Of a stretch of 64,000 nucleotides of DNA, positions 39,189 through 49,229 are shown one piece after another. Position 1 is the first letter of the stretch, and every line of letters begins with the position of its first letter. Source of the DNA: Toxotes chatareus (Eukaryota; Chordata; Actinopteri; Toxotidae); assembly GCA_016801885.1 (NCBI GenBank), contig CM028882.1, forward strand, positions 18,927,047 through 18,991,046. Reading direction: 5' to 3'. The translations under genes and the position numbers were made by a program. Below the pieces are notes generated by a model. It was not told the origin of the DNA, did not search any database, and saw only the letters and a list, made by a program, of their open reading frames with translations.

Positions 39189-42127
39189 TAAGTGCATTCA
39201 AAAGGAAGGCAAGTCAGCTAGCACACCCTGACACAGCAAAGAGAATATATGACCAAAGGGGGCTGTGTCAGTGTGTCTGCGTGCGCACATCTGTGGATGT
39301 GTGTGTGTGAGGAAGGAAATGGGAGATGGACAGTGTGTGACTGCATGTGTATGCGTTTCAAAAAGAGACAGACAGATTTTATGTGTGTGCATGTGTGTTC
39401 AAAGCCTTCATATCTTTCCTCTGCACAGACGCTGCAGAACTGTTCTGACAGTGCAGAACTACAAACACTGGTACAAGTTCTGTGGGAGTTTTTGCTCCAA
39501 ACAATGCAGAAAAGGCTCATGCTAGTGATCAAAGTTGCAGAATAACCCAAGGAAACATCACTGCATAATCCTAGCCATTAAAAATAGGCACACAAATTCA
39601 TGTTAAACTTTGTTGCACACAAAAATAAATGTCAAACACATAATGGACTTGGAGGCTTAAATGTTAAATTTAAATCACGCAAGCATTTGACACAAAGCCT
39701 AAAACAAAACAAAAATATATATATGTTACTGAGATTTCAGTTGCCTTAAAATGACTTTTCCAGCTTGACAAATAGGGCAAGAACTCCTCACAGAGCAAAA
39801 CAAACAGCCTCCTGTTCAGCCTCTTTCACATCAAGATGTCAGCTAAAGTCTGAAGAAACACCTGAAACCACAACAAACAAGAAGCTTCCCTGCATGAATC
39901 TGCAGTCATCCCTCATCCCCTGAGCTTTGTTTTGACCACCCTTCCATATCCTCACCCAGCTAATCTGCACCTATCTGTCCTACCTTACCATCAAGGCTAC
40001 AGCAGATAACATGGGGGATTGAGTCTGGCTTTGATACAGGCGGTCTTGATGCAGTAAAGCTATCTGCTCCAATCTGAACTTATTTTTTCTTGTTTGATAG
40101 GACTCCATCTCTACCAGACGGGCACTACTGGATAGAGCTCAAACCAGGAGAGAACCTGGCTCCACCTATTTCCACCCACACATGTTCAGCTACACACTAC
40201 AAAGACTGCTCACACACTCTAAAGACACACACACTGTTTTATCCCAGGCTATGTTTCCTCTTTGGGGTGCCAATCAAACATTCACAACAACTTGCTTTTG
40301 GACTTTAAGCAACAACATTTTTCTCTACCTGCCTTTCTGTTTCCTTTCTTCTTTACAATATTCTGGAAAAAAAAAAAAGAACCACAATGCAAGTTTTGTC
40401 AATATTACACAGCAGCATCTCTTTCATACTCCCTCTCTTTCCTACTGCAATAGTGATCCAAGTGATAAAGCCTGTCTCTATTATTAGCAGTGTAATAGAG
40501 GGCTGTGGTTGTGAGGATCTGACAAGGAGATGATAACAAAAGTGCTTACTCCTCCGTTCTCCCCGCGCTCCTCCTATATCATTTAGAAAACAGTCGCAGT
40601 GCAGCAGCAGATCATGGCCGACTAATGTCCTTAGAATATTACTGCTGCCACAGTAGACAACACTTACCATTACTCAATTTGTACAGACATTAAAAAGAAC
40701 ATCATTAAATTTAAGAATTTATTTGTTATTACACCCCTCTACCCTTATCCAATAAATATATGTGATCAGGCACAACAGCTAGATGCCAAATTAAGAAGAG
40801 AAATTAAGAAAGAGTCACAGCTTGTCAGAGCTGTGGAGGCCTAGAGTCGCTCTCAGGATTGAGCTTCCCATTATGGACTCGCAGCTGCTTTGTTTGAGAT
40901 TTCATGCCTAGTGCTTTTGGCAGTTCTCAACCAAAACATGTATCTGTATTCCCAGAAAATGCCCCTGGGTGCTTTTCCAGACACATCTATCATCTCCCAC
41001 AAATTATTATCTTTGGAGAAGCTCCAGCTTTGACACCTGGTGACATCATGGAGTTGAGTGCAAGTTCACTGCACTCAGACTTTGGGCGAGTTTGTTCCTT
41101 GGTTTTCCAAATACAGACTGGACTGTGTTTGACCAGAGGTGTAACATGCACGAATAAACCTAGAGGAGAGTCTTCTTAAAGGAAAATTCCACTTTAATAA
41201 AACTTATTATATTTTTGTAGTTTAAGTCAGTTATGACAACAATGTGCTCTGGGACAACATAGACATAGCTTTGGTAAAGTCAAATGAGGCCATGAAACAC
41301 GAGCAGTTGGACAAAACATGAACAGCTCAGTAAGATTACTGAAAACACTTCACTTGCAAGGTAAAACGAAAGTGCAAGCACGGCCAAGGTAACTAGGGTA
41401 GGTCAAAGATAGTATAGGATGTGTTTCTGTAAACTGTGATGGATATCTACAACAGACAGCTGGCGAAATAATGTTATCGCTCACCTTTGTTTACTTTCTC
41501 AGATATGTTTGATTTACATGGGGGTTTGTTTAAAACCTGTCTGATCACATGGCTCCTAATGCCTCTTGCCCCATCTGTCTTATTTTAGCAATGTAACCAC
41601 ATTCTCAGCTCACAGCAATTAACATGGAGAGTAGAATGTTATCATCACTGATAGGAATGATGACTACGAAACCAAGACCCAAGTTGTATGAAACCAGAAA
41701 TTCTATTTTAGGACCAACATGCATGGTGTAGCTTCCAACAACAACACACACATGCGAGTAGACACCCACATACTAGACAAGGCAACACAATGGAGTAGTA
41801 TGGCAGAGGAGAAACAGAATGAACAGTGCCCAATTAACATCTCAGCAGATACCAAACGTGCCATGGGCCACATCCCAGTTTGTAAAAATGTGTGAAAACC
41901 TACTGCTGAGAATGTGTGTGAGGTTTCTCTACTGTTAAGATCAGAAGAGACACAAGAAAGACTAGAAAATAAAACAGCAAATGCTTATCCCCATAGGCTG
42001 ATGGGACAATATGATTATTACACAGCAAGTGGGCCTGTGCTTGTACTAAGAAGAGAGTCAAAAGTCTCTTTGGGACCTTTTCTGGTATAAACACCAGTGG
42101 TCCACATGAGTACCCACGCCCAGTCCT

Positions 42128-42323
42128 GGTTAAGGTTAGGGGTAAGGTGTGAATTGAGGTTAGGTTGGGGACAAAAGGGCTGTTTGAGGTTTAAGACATG
42201 GATTTAGAGTTCAGGTTAGAATTTAGGTTAGGTTTAGGTTAGGGTAAGGGCTGGGATTAGGCATTTCGTTGTGATGGTTAAGATTAGGGTAAGGGGCTAG
42301 GGAATGCATCATGCCAATGAGTG
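42128..42323 (+). repeat. telomere-like GGTTAGG-rich teleost repeat
   Basis: Degenerate GGTTAGG/GGTTAAGG units, ending with TAGGGAATGCATCATGCCAATGAGTG. I recognise this ending as a frequent teleost repeat. It is about 230 bp from the BEL insertion. The name of the family is not known to me. Confidence 0.5.
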
Positions 42324-42550
42324 AAGTTTATGTGTGCGTGTTTATGAGTGCATGATCGTAGTGAGTGTGGATCTGACAACTGCAGAAAAGGCAACAAAAA
42401 GCCAGAAAAGATTTCCAGTGGTGCATGTATTTGGAGCGCTGTGGGCAACTCTGAAAAGCCTTCAGAACAAAAAAGAACTGTTTCCCAAGATGCCACCTGA
42501 TGATGTGTGTGTGTGTCTTTACTGCACGCATGTGTGTTTCTGTGTATTTG

Positions 42551-43247
42551 TGTTAGGTAGGAAGCTGGTACGCTAATTACTCAAATGTTCAACAGCAGAC
42601 AAGATGGTGTGTCGGTCAGGACACAGGTAAAGAAGGACAGGATTTGGAACGGTGCTCCAGCTGTATTTATTGCTCTCTGATGTTCACAGCATCACAGCAG
42701 TCTAAAATAAGCAATAAAACAGCATTCAGCTCATTCATCACATACACACATTATACCACCTCATTAAATGCAACTAGGTAAAGGAGCACATAAAAAATAT
42801 GAACAACTTAACATGGGCTCAAATAAAGTTCTGCATCAAACACACAACCTCCTCTCATCTCCCTCTTTCAACATAACGACACCTAACTTTACTGTTCACA
42901 TGAAAATGAACCGACATGTAAATACACGAGTGAACTTCATGCAACCTTAGAACACCGCAACGTGCGGCGGAAAAACAGTGCTAACTAGCATAGCGACCTG
43001 GTAATAAGCAACAAACTTAGCGACACGGCACAGCAACACTCACGTTTCATCAGCGACTTGAAACTGGAAACATCAGCGCCTGGAACTGCAGGTACTATCA
43101 GGATTTATGTTCGTTATAAACTGACTATTAAATAACGAAGTACACCGGATTATGCACGTCCTCATCGCGGCAGAACAGGGACGTAGCGTGATGACGTCAA
43201 CGTCGCATCACGTGATCGCACACGGGGGGTGCTGAACCTTTATAACA
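42551..43247 (-). repeat. 3' LTR of the BEL/Pao element (697 bp)
   Basis: Full-length copy of the LTR at 48548-49277, in the same orientation, with about 2.6% substitution divergence by hand count. It contains AATAAA on the minus strand at 42666-42671, TGACGTCA at 43192-43199 and CACGTG at 43209-43214. It abuts the probable target-site duplication on its outer side. Confidence 0.95.
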
Positions 43248-43260
43248 GCTGCCCCCAAAT
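43248..43260 (-). other. candidate polypurine tract
   Basis: The sense strand just before the 3' LTR reads ATTTGGGGGCAGC. The G run is in the right place to prime plus-strand synthesis, but the tract is short and interrupted by pyrimidines. Confidence 0.35.
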
Positions 43261-43307
43261 CAGCAAGTCACATTTGCTCCGATTGCAGGGACAATAGGAA
43301 GCAGAGT

Positions 43308-43700
43308 CTATTCCTCTCCAGAAGGGGGAGCTGGTAGCATCACCAAGCGAGCCACAGGTCTGGTGTACACAACATTTATCTCTACATCAGCTGACCTAGT
43401 ACACCCATCATCACTACAATGAATCTTGGTCACACGTCCAATGGGCCAGCAGGCTCGGGGTAACTGAGGATCTACCACCATGACAACTGTCTGCTCTAAA
43501 AGCTCAGGGGAAGCTAACTGCCATTTCTGCCTAGTCTGGAGAGTAGGGAGGTACTCTCGGATGAATCTGGCCCAAAACTGGTCAGCTAGCACCTGGGAAT
43601 GCTGCCAGCGCCTGCGGTTCAGGATCTCAGTCTCTGGATAGACAACTTGGGGCAGTGACCCATCTGGCCACCCCATCAACAGACTATTGGGCAGGATCAA
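43308..43700 (-). pseudogene. BEL/Pao integrase C-terminal domain (DUF5641-like)
   Basis: A 130-codon open segment beginning ILPNSLLMGWPDGSLPQ and ending at a stop at 43308. It contains RRRWQHSQVLADQFWARFIREYLPTL and LPRACWPIGRVTKI, characteristic of the DUF5641 domain at the end of Pao/BEL polyproteins, and VYTRPVARLVMLP near the end. This is the best-preserved part of the integrase. Its natural stop lies 61 bp before the 3' LTR, leaving no room for another gene. Confidence 0.85.
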
Positions 43701-43991
43701 TGTCTGCTACATCTGCTGAGACGTAGCCCAGGGGTTAGCATGGACTCCACCTCCAAGAGTACAGTGAGTAGGACTTCGTCATGGACTGGTTGGGCTCCTA
43801 CACAGGTTTGTAAGGCTTTGTAAGGTTTTGACAGAACGGATTTCACGTTCCCACAACCCACCAAAATGAGGAGCTGCAGGGGGGTTGTAGTTGAACTTAA
43901 TCTTCTGAGGTGCAAGCTGTTGTTGCAGGGTGGGAGCCATGTTTATAAAGGCCTCTTGGAGTTCACCCCCCCCTTGAAGTTTGTCCCCCAA
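43697..43991 (-). pseudogene. BEL/Pao integrase core, end (catalytic Glu), frameshifted
   Basis: After the C-run slip, the homology continues as GGGELQEAFINMAPTL, then PHFGGLWEREIRSVK with the catalytic Glu at codon 43848-43850. It changes frame near 43822 (to ALQTCVGAQPVHDEVLL), again near 43735 (to LGYVSADVADIDPA, with a stop soon after) and again near 43690. All three members of the DDE triad are therefore still recognisable, but in different frames. Confidence 0.8.
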
Positions 43992-44386
43992 TCAGACCAT
44001 ATCTCGGCTGGGGTGCCCTGTCGGGCGATTAATCTCCGCAGTGCCATCAGGTAAGCGTCAGCGTCCATACTCCTCAGGAGGTCCAGGTGCACTGCTCTTT
44101 TTGTTAAACACTTAAAGATGATTCCCCAGCGCTTCTCCCGGCGTCTGGCCACCTTCACCAACATCGGACCAAAGCAATCGACACCAGTGGAGTAAAAGGC
44201 TGGTCTAAATAACCGAAGTCGGGCAGCAGGCAGGTCGGCCATCTTGGGGATAGCTGGCTTTGCTCTCCAGCGCCTGCACTCAACGCAGGCATGTTGGTGT
44301 TTGCGGATTTCTTCCCTTCCTTGAATGATCCAGAATGCTCTACGTAGCTCTGCATAAACCCGCTCAGGACCAGGATGCAGGAGGTC
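43943..44386 (-). pseudogene. BEL/Pao integrase, zinc-binding part and catalytic core (first two Asp)
   Basis: One frame is open from about 44386. It starts with LLHPGPERVYAEL and a Cys pair ACVECRRW (the end of an HHCC zinc site), then the core. The first catalytic Asp is in STGVDCFGPM (codon 44177-44179), the second in WSDWGTNF (codon 43991-43993). The residue after the second Asp is Trp, where SDNG or SDxG with a small residue is usual. The frame is lost just afterwards at an eight-C run on the plus strand (43967-43974), a typical homopolymer slip. The integrase would insert the element's cDNA into host DNA in the nucleus. Confidence 0.85.
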
Positions 44387-44690
44387 TTATATTATATATA
44401 TTTCTGGATCAACAGGCATGTAACAGGATGGGAAGGGTCTAGGATGACAGGGTGTACTGATCTCGCTCAGGACATAAGGTAAGTAGACGGCTACTGGATG
44501 TAACAGGCTTACTAGCTGCCAACAGTTTGTACTCCTCTGGGAATGAGTCTTGCTGAGCCCGTTGCAACACAGCTGTTTCTGCTTGTCGATATTCCTCGGC
44601 TCTGAGAGAGGAGTCTGGATGGTCTTGTCCACGGAGCTCATTAGCTTCAGCCCCTACAAGCTCTTGCCAGGTGTTGTACTCTGTCACCTT
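44387..44690 (-). pseudogene. BEL/Pao linker and integrase N-terminal region, with internal deletion
   Basis: A second frame carries TEYNTWQELV, then YRQAETAVLQRAQQDSF, and a segment ending LLTLCPERDQ near 44455. The homology then jumps straight to HPVILDPSHPV in a third frame, and from about 44386 to a fourth stretch, DLLHPGPERVYAELRRAF, in another frame. Compared with related elements a short block, roughly 20-30 codons, is missing at the 44455 junction. The AT-rich stretch 44391-44400 is the site of the next frame change. Confidence 0.7.
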
Positions 44691-45141
44691 GACTCATTGG
44701 AGAAGTGACAGTTAGTGCACAAAGGGCGGTCTTCCGAAGCTCCACCGAGTCCTCTGGTGGCTCCGCACCGAGTTTCTCTGGCCAAGTCTCTGGGTTTTGT
44801 AGGAGGAAAGGGGGGCCCTGTGACCACCGGTTGGGTTCGATGAGGGCTCCCAAGGTTTTCCCTCGTGTCAGATCGTCTGCTGGGTTGTTAACCGAGTCTA
44901 CATAGCGCCAGGTACAAGTCTTTGTGAGCTCTTGAATCTCGGCTACTCTCACGTCTACGAAAACCTTATAGCGACATGACTGCGATTGGAGCCAGGTTAG
45001 CACAGTTGTTGAGTCGGACCACAGCACGGTTTGAGCTACGGCCAGTGTGAGTTCATGCTCTAGGATGTGGGCTATCCGGGCTGCCACTAGGGCTGCACAG
45101 AGCTCAAGGCGGGGAATGGACTGGACACGCTTGGGAGCCAC
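44647..45141 (-). pseudogene. BEL/Pao RNase H domain, continued
   Basis: In frame with the preceding part after the TGA codon. RNase H-like residues are visible: Glu in IPRLELCAALVAA, Asp in VLWSDSTTVLTWL, and the final acidic pair in NNPADDLTRG. This domain degrades the RNA of RNA:DNA hybrids during reverse transcription. Toward the end the homology (VTEYNTWQEL) moves to another frame near 44690, so the last dozen codons of this frame are out-of-frame reading. Confidence 0.8.
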
Positions 45142-45855
45142 TCATGAACGTGCGAAGACAAATGAAACATGTACCTCCCCATTGGCCTCTTCGGTTCTCA
45201 AATATGCCACAGCCCCATAAGCCTGTTCCGAGGCATCTGCAAAGATGTGGAGTTGGCGGGTGGCGCCCTCTAGAGTAGTGCCTGCAGGAACATAAGGACG
45301 GGGAAGGGACAGGAGAGGGAGAGACTGGAGCTCAGCTTCCCAGCTGGTCCAGGCCTGCATGAGCTCCGAAGGGAAGTTGGTGTCATCCCAGCCCCGCTGC
45401 TTATCCCATAACTGGCGAACGATGAGCTTGGCCCTGGTGCTGTAAGGCAACAAGTAGCCTAAGAGGTCATACTGGGATGCTAAGACCTTATACACGTTCC
45501 TCAGGGTTGGAGCTTCATAGGTGACGGGTCTGTGTTTGTAGCCTAGGGTTTCTGTCTCCCAGTTCCAACTGAGACCTAGAGTGGACTCTTGGGGGTTTGA
45601 CTTATCCTGAGCTAGCCACATATCTAGGCTCTCGGACCTGGCTGCTTGAGGTAAGTGGCTTAGGACATTTGCATCGTTACAGGCCCATTGGCGCAACTCA
45701 AAACCTGATGAGGCTAAGAGGGCGATGAGGCGGTCGACAAGGGACTTGGCTTCCTCTGGGGTGGGGAGACTCTGAAGGCAGTTGTCAACGTAAAAGCAGT
45801 TCTCGACTGAAAACCTAAGGTCATCCCCAGGGGAGCTATGATCTAGGACATGGCT
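45142..45855 (-). pseudogene. BEL/Pao reverse transcriptase, second half, and start of RNase H
   Basis: Same frame as the preceding segment. Just after the TAA lies the motif-C region FYVDNC (YVDN at 45781-45792), where most reverse transcriptases have YxDD. Then come thumb and connection sequence (LIALLASSGFELRQW; VYKVLASQYDLLGYLLPY), and then LHIFADASEQAYGAVAYL, which fits the first catalytic Asp of RNase H. The segment matches the Pao-specific Peptidase_A17-type region. It ends with an in-frame TGA (45142-45144) after FARS; homology continues immediately afterwards in the same frame. Confidence 0.85.
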
Positions 45856-47385
45856 TTAAAGGGCGTAAGTAGCACAGCAAGGACTGCAAGTTGTGCCAAA
45901 GGGGAGGACCTGCCACTCGAAGATCCTCGGAGGTTGGTCAGTACGCAGGTCACGCCACAACAACTTGAGGAGAGGACGGTCCTTGGGGAGGAGGCGGACC
46001 TGGTGGAACATCCCCTTTATGCCACCTGAGACAGCGATGGACTGCTCATGAAACCTTAACAGAACACCTAGCAGAGATGCTCCCAGGGTGGGGCCGGGCA
46101 GGAGAAACTGGTTCAGGGACTGACCGAGATATTCATGGGAGCAGTTGAACACCAGGCGGGATTTACCGTTGTGGTTAACGAGGTGGTGAGGGATGTACCA
46201 CTCTTCCTGTGTTAAGGTATCTGGACTAACCTCACTTACTGCACCGCTTTTGATAAGTTTCTGTATCTCTTTCTTATAGATCTCAGCTTGCTCAGGGTTC
46301 TTGAGGAGGCGTCTCTCTGTGCTGCGCAGCAATGGTATTACAGAGTCCTTGGGAGCAACCAACAGGGGCATATCTGGGTGGCGATGCAATGGGGTGGCAT
46401 ATCTGTGAGTGCCCTTTACTACAGTGCGGACAGTTTTGGTTTTGAGCATAGCTACAACTTGTTGGTCCTGTTTGGAGCATATGACTTCCCTTTCAGGTCT
46501 GCAGGCTACAGAGTCAATCTGCCAGAGCCTCTCAACATGTTGGTACAGCTCCTCTAACTTGTGTGGAGTCAAAGTGAACAGGCACTGCATGGAGTTAGTG
46601 GGCCGCCCCATGGACTGGACCGGGCCCTGGAGAGTCCACCCCAGTCTTGTGTGGACTGCTGCTGGGCTGCCAGGAGGACCGAGCCTGACAGGCTCAACTG
46701 GCATAACAAGGTGAGCTTGGTCTGAGCCGATAAGGAGGGATGGCTCTGCGTTTCGGAGGGCAGGTATGGGGAGGCCACATAGGTGCTTGAACTTCCTCTG
46801 TAACCTCTCAACAGGGTAAGTATGCTGAACAAGGCTGAGACAGTTAACTGTGAAGGCACCCTCAATCTTATAAGTAGTGGAAGGATTGGACGCTGGGGAG
46901 ACATGGAAAGACACAGAATACCCTTGGAGAACCTGAATGTCTTGCCTGACAGTTCGTAAGGGGAGATCCTCGGGGCTGCCTTTTATGCCGAGAGCTCTGG
47001 CGGCAGTGGGTAACAACATGGACCTCTCGGATCCGTCATCCAGGATGGCGAAGGCTCTTAGGGATCGGCCTCCGTAGTGGATAAGGATGGGGACAACTTT
47101 TAACAGAATTCTGTTACCAGCGCCTGGCCTGTCAAGGTAGAGGGAGTTAGCGGCAGCTCTCTCCGTTCTGGCGTTGATCTCATGGAGGGCCAGGAGGTGT
47201 TTCCCATTACAGCGACTGCATGGTTTCTTTAGAGTACACTGGGCAGCGAGGTGAGCTCGTGCACACCGCCAGCAGCGTTTGTTAACTTGGATCCACTCCT
47301 TCAATTGTTCTGTGGAGAGTTTGGTTACATCACTGCATTGGCTAAGATAATGTTCTTTACTCTCACAGTAAGCACAATACACCAT
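45856..47385 (-). pseudogene. BEL/Pao zinc knuckles, protease and first half of reverse transcriptase
   Basis: A 509-codon open segment that is the middle of the polyprotein, not a gene start. Residues 4-17 form a CCHC knuckle (CAYC-x4-H-x4-C); residues 38-50 and 56-68 are two more Cys/His knuckles. Residues 95-250 form a retropepsin-like domain with LDDGSERS at about 115-122 supplying the catalytic Asp, and later LLIGSD and TRLGWTLQGP. Residues 340-509 are reverse transcriptase: YIPHHLV, KSRLVFNCS, a motif-A segment VSGGIKGMFHQV (residue 455 is Gly where the family has the catalytic Asp; codon 46021-46023), and motif B with LPFG and SP. The frame ends at a TAA (45856-45858), but homology goes on in the same frame, so this is a single nonsense codon. 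Confidence 0.88.
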
Positions 47386-47621
47386 GCTCTTAGTCTTTCC
47401 CTGGCTGAGATTAGCTTTGGAGGGTGAGACTGACTCACCAGCGCCGTGAAGAACTGTGACGCTTTGCCTGGCGGCGCGTTACTCCTTGGATTTGGTCTGT
47501 CTCTACTAGGCCTTGGGGTGGCTTGGTCGTCAAACCCTTGACACCATGCCTCATAACGGAGCCACTCAGACAAGTCCAGGAGGGTGTGGCAGGCTTCGGG
47601 CTGTTTAAACTGGTGTCGCAC
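47386..47621 (-). pseudogene. BEL/Pao gag, C-terminal part before the zinc knuckles (frameshifted)
   Basis: The gag homology continues in a second minus-strand frame from about 47621 (HQFKQPEACHTLLDLSEWL) to about 47470. It then returns to the first frame near 47465 and runs into the zinc-knuckle region at 47385. The first frame carries stop codons between these points, so both frame changes are real lesions and not alternative readings. The segment LLDLSEWLRYEAWCQ matches the region that precedes the knuckles in Pao-type gag. The sequence between 47470 and 47386 is serine- and lysine-rich linker. Confidence 0.7.
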
Positions 47622-48513
47622 GCTGTTCAGCAGGAAGTTTGGTCAGCAGACGTGCTACATGGGAGCCACAGTTCAGTTCAACCTCCCCCTCAGGACCTAA
47701 AGTCTGCAGTAGGCCCACGAGGGATTGTATCTGGAGGGCAAACTTCTGGAAGGCTTCTATATCTCCACGCCGTACCTCAGGGGTGTCAAGCACACAAGCA
47801 ATCCTCCTTCGGCTTCCACAGGGTGCAGCTGAGGCCATGTGTGGTGGAGGGGGAAGGGGCCACACTGGGTCATAGACTGGCTCTCTAGGGGTGTAATAGG
47901 GCTGATAGCTGGCTCCTTCAATGTCTAGGAGTTGCATATTATTTTGCAGGTCTCCCTCAGGTTCAGGCCAAGGTGGGGGATCGGGCCAATCCTCATCTAG
48001 TTCTGCTTTAAGTTGGCTGGTAATAGGGGCTGTGGTCATAGGAGGGACTTTAATTAGGCTTGACGGACCTGAGCTGGAAGGGCCTATTTCTGTTTTGAGG
48101 GAGCAAGCGACCTGTATCAGCTCTTTCATCTCCCTGCGGGCTTCATTCAGCTCCTTTAGACCTGACTGGATCCACTGTTGGGACTGGTGCAGCCTAGCAT
48201 TCTCCTCCTGTATAGCTCTGATCTCCGTGGAACGGCTGACATCTTGGTAAGGGACTGTCTGGGACAAATGTGTGGAGGGAGGGGGAAATGGGGTGCTCTG
48301 GAAGCGACCCGGGGCTAGCTGAGGTGTCTCAGGCTGAGCAGCATCCCCAGGGAAGCTCCTGGAGTGGAGGGGACTTGGTGATGGTGATCTCCGCTGTGTT
48401 GGACCTCTTGGCTGATATCCTACATAGTCCACCTCATAGTCTTGCAACCTAGGAGGAGGGTGTATTCGCCTCTTAGGCCTCACCACGGGATGTAGATGTT
48501 CTTCTGGGTCCAT
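47605..48513 (-). pseudogene. BEL/Pao gag, N-terminal part
   Basis: A 302-codon frame starting with the ATG at 48513, 14 nt after the primer-binding site, so this is the natural polyprotein start. Residues 1-90 are proline- and arginine-rich and probably disordered. Residues about 98-143 form a charged heptad-like helix, a likely coiled coil (EENARLHQ, KELNEARREMKEL). Residues 170-225 are acidic then proline-rich. From about 240 to 298 the segment DIEAFQKFALQIQSLVGLLQ to LLTKLP resembles the DUF1759-type capsid region of Pao gag. The frame runs into a stop at 47605 just after LTKLPAEQRA, where a frameshift near 47615 moves the homology to another frame. Gag would package element RNA in virus-like particles in the cytoplasm. 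Confidence 0.85.
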
Positions 48514-48527
48514 CTTGAAGGCTGTTA

Positions 48528-48544
48528 TCCGGCTCGAAGGACCA
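48528..48544 (-). other. primer-binding site, tRNA-Tyr type
   Basis: The plus strand reads TCCGGCTCGAAGGACCA, the 3' end of vertebrate tRNA-Tyr (T-arm end, acceptor stem CTCGAAGGA and the added CCA). The minus (sense) strand is therefore complementary over 17 nt to that tRNA. It lies 3 nt inside the 5' LTR, the expected place for a minus-strand primer site. The tRNA assignment is from recalled tRNA sequence. Confidence 0.85.
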
Positions 48545-48662
48545 AAATGTTAGGTAGGAAGCTGGTATGCTAATTATTCAAATGTTCAACAGCAGACAAG
48601 ATGGTGTGTCGGTCAGGACACAGGTAAAGAAGGACAGGATTTGGAACTGTGCTCCAGCTGTA

Positions 48663-48668
48663 TTTATT
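48663..48668 (-). promoter_or_regulatory. LTR poly(A) signal (5' LTR copy)
   Basis: AATAAA on the sense strand, about 115 nt before the inner end of the LTR; the same hexamer is at 42666-42671 in the 3' LTR. It is the likely polyadenylation signal of the element and lies in the transcription direction of commd10. Confidence 0.55.
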
Positions 48669-49221
48669 GCTCTCTGACGTTCACAGCATCACAGCAGTCT
48701 AAAATAAGCAATAAAACAGCATTCAGCTCATTCATCAACACACACACACACACATTATACCGCCTCATTAAATGCAACTAGGTAAAGGAGCACATAAAAC
48801 ATAAAAAAAAAAAATATGAACAACTTAACATGGGCTCAAATAAAGTTCTGCATCAAACACACAACCTCCTCTCGTCTCCCTCTTTCAACATAACGACACA
48901 TAACTTTACTGTTCACATGGAAATGAACTGACATGTAAATACACGAGTGAACTTCATGCAACCTCACGACACCGCAACGTGCGGCGGAAAAACAGTGCTA
49001 ACTAGCATAGCGACCTGGTAATAAGCAACAAACTTAGCGACACGACACAGCAACACTCACGTTTCATCAGCGACTTGAAACTGGAAACATCAGCGCCTGG
49101 AACTGCAGGTACTATCAGGATTTATGTTCGTTATAAACTGACTATTAAATAACGAAGTACACCGGTACTCGTCCTCGGATTATGCACGTCCTCGTCGCGG
49201 CAGAACAGGAACGTAGCGTGA

Positions 49222-49229
49222 TGACGTCA
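49222..49229. promoter_or_regulatory. CRE-like palindrome in the 5' LTR
   Basis: A perfect TGACGTCA, the ATF/CREB consensus, followed 9 bp later by the E-box CACGTG at 49239-49244. Both are unchanged in the 3' LTR (43192-43199 and 43209-43214). Their position near the start of the LTR fits a U3 enhancer. Function is inferred from sequence only. Confidence 0.5.

Larger units (their letters stand above)
31966..42127. other. intron segment, no recognised gene
   Basis: Holds CA-rich degenerate repeats (32829-33000), the CTT/TCC tract, the repeat at 35240-35475, GT microsatellites and the palindromic tract at 39133-39185. A short tandem duplication around GCATCAATGAA is at about 38246-38300. Nothing protein-like is seen. 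Confidence 0.5.

Noticed and set aside
43248..43307. Possible envelope gene between integrase and 3' LTR
   Set aside because: Only about 60 bp separate the last pol stop from the LTR, so there is no space for env.
47523..48452. Plus-strand frames inside the BEL element
   Set aside because: They are antisense shadows of the gag and pol region. The minus-strand reading carries the recognisable domains.
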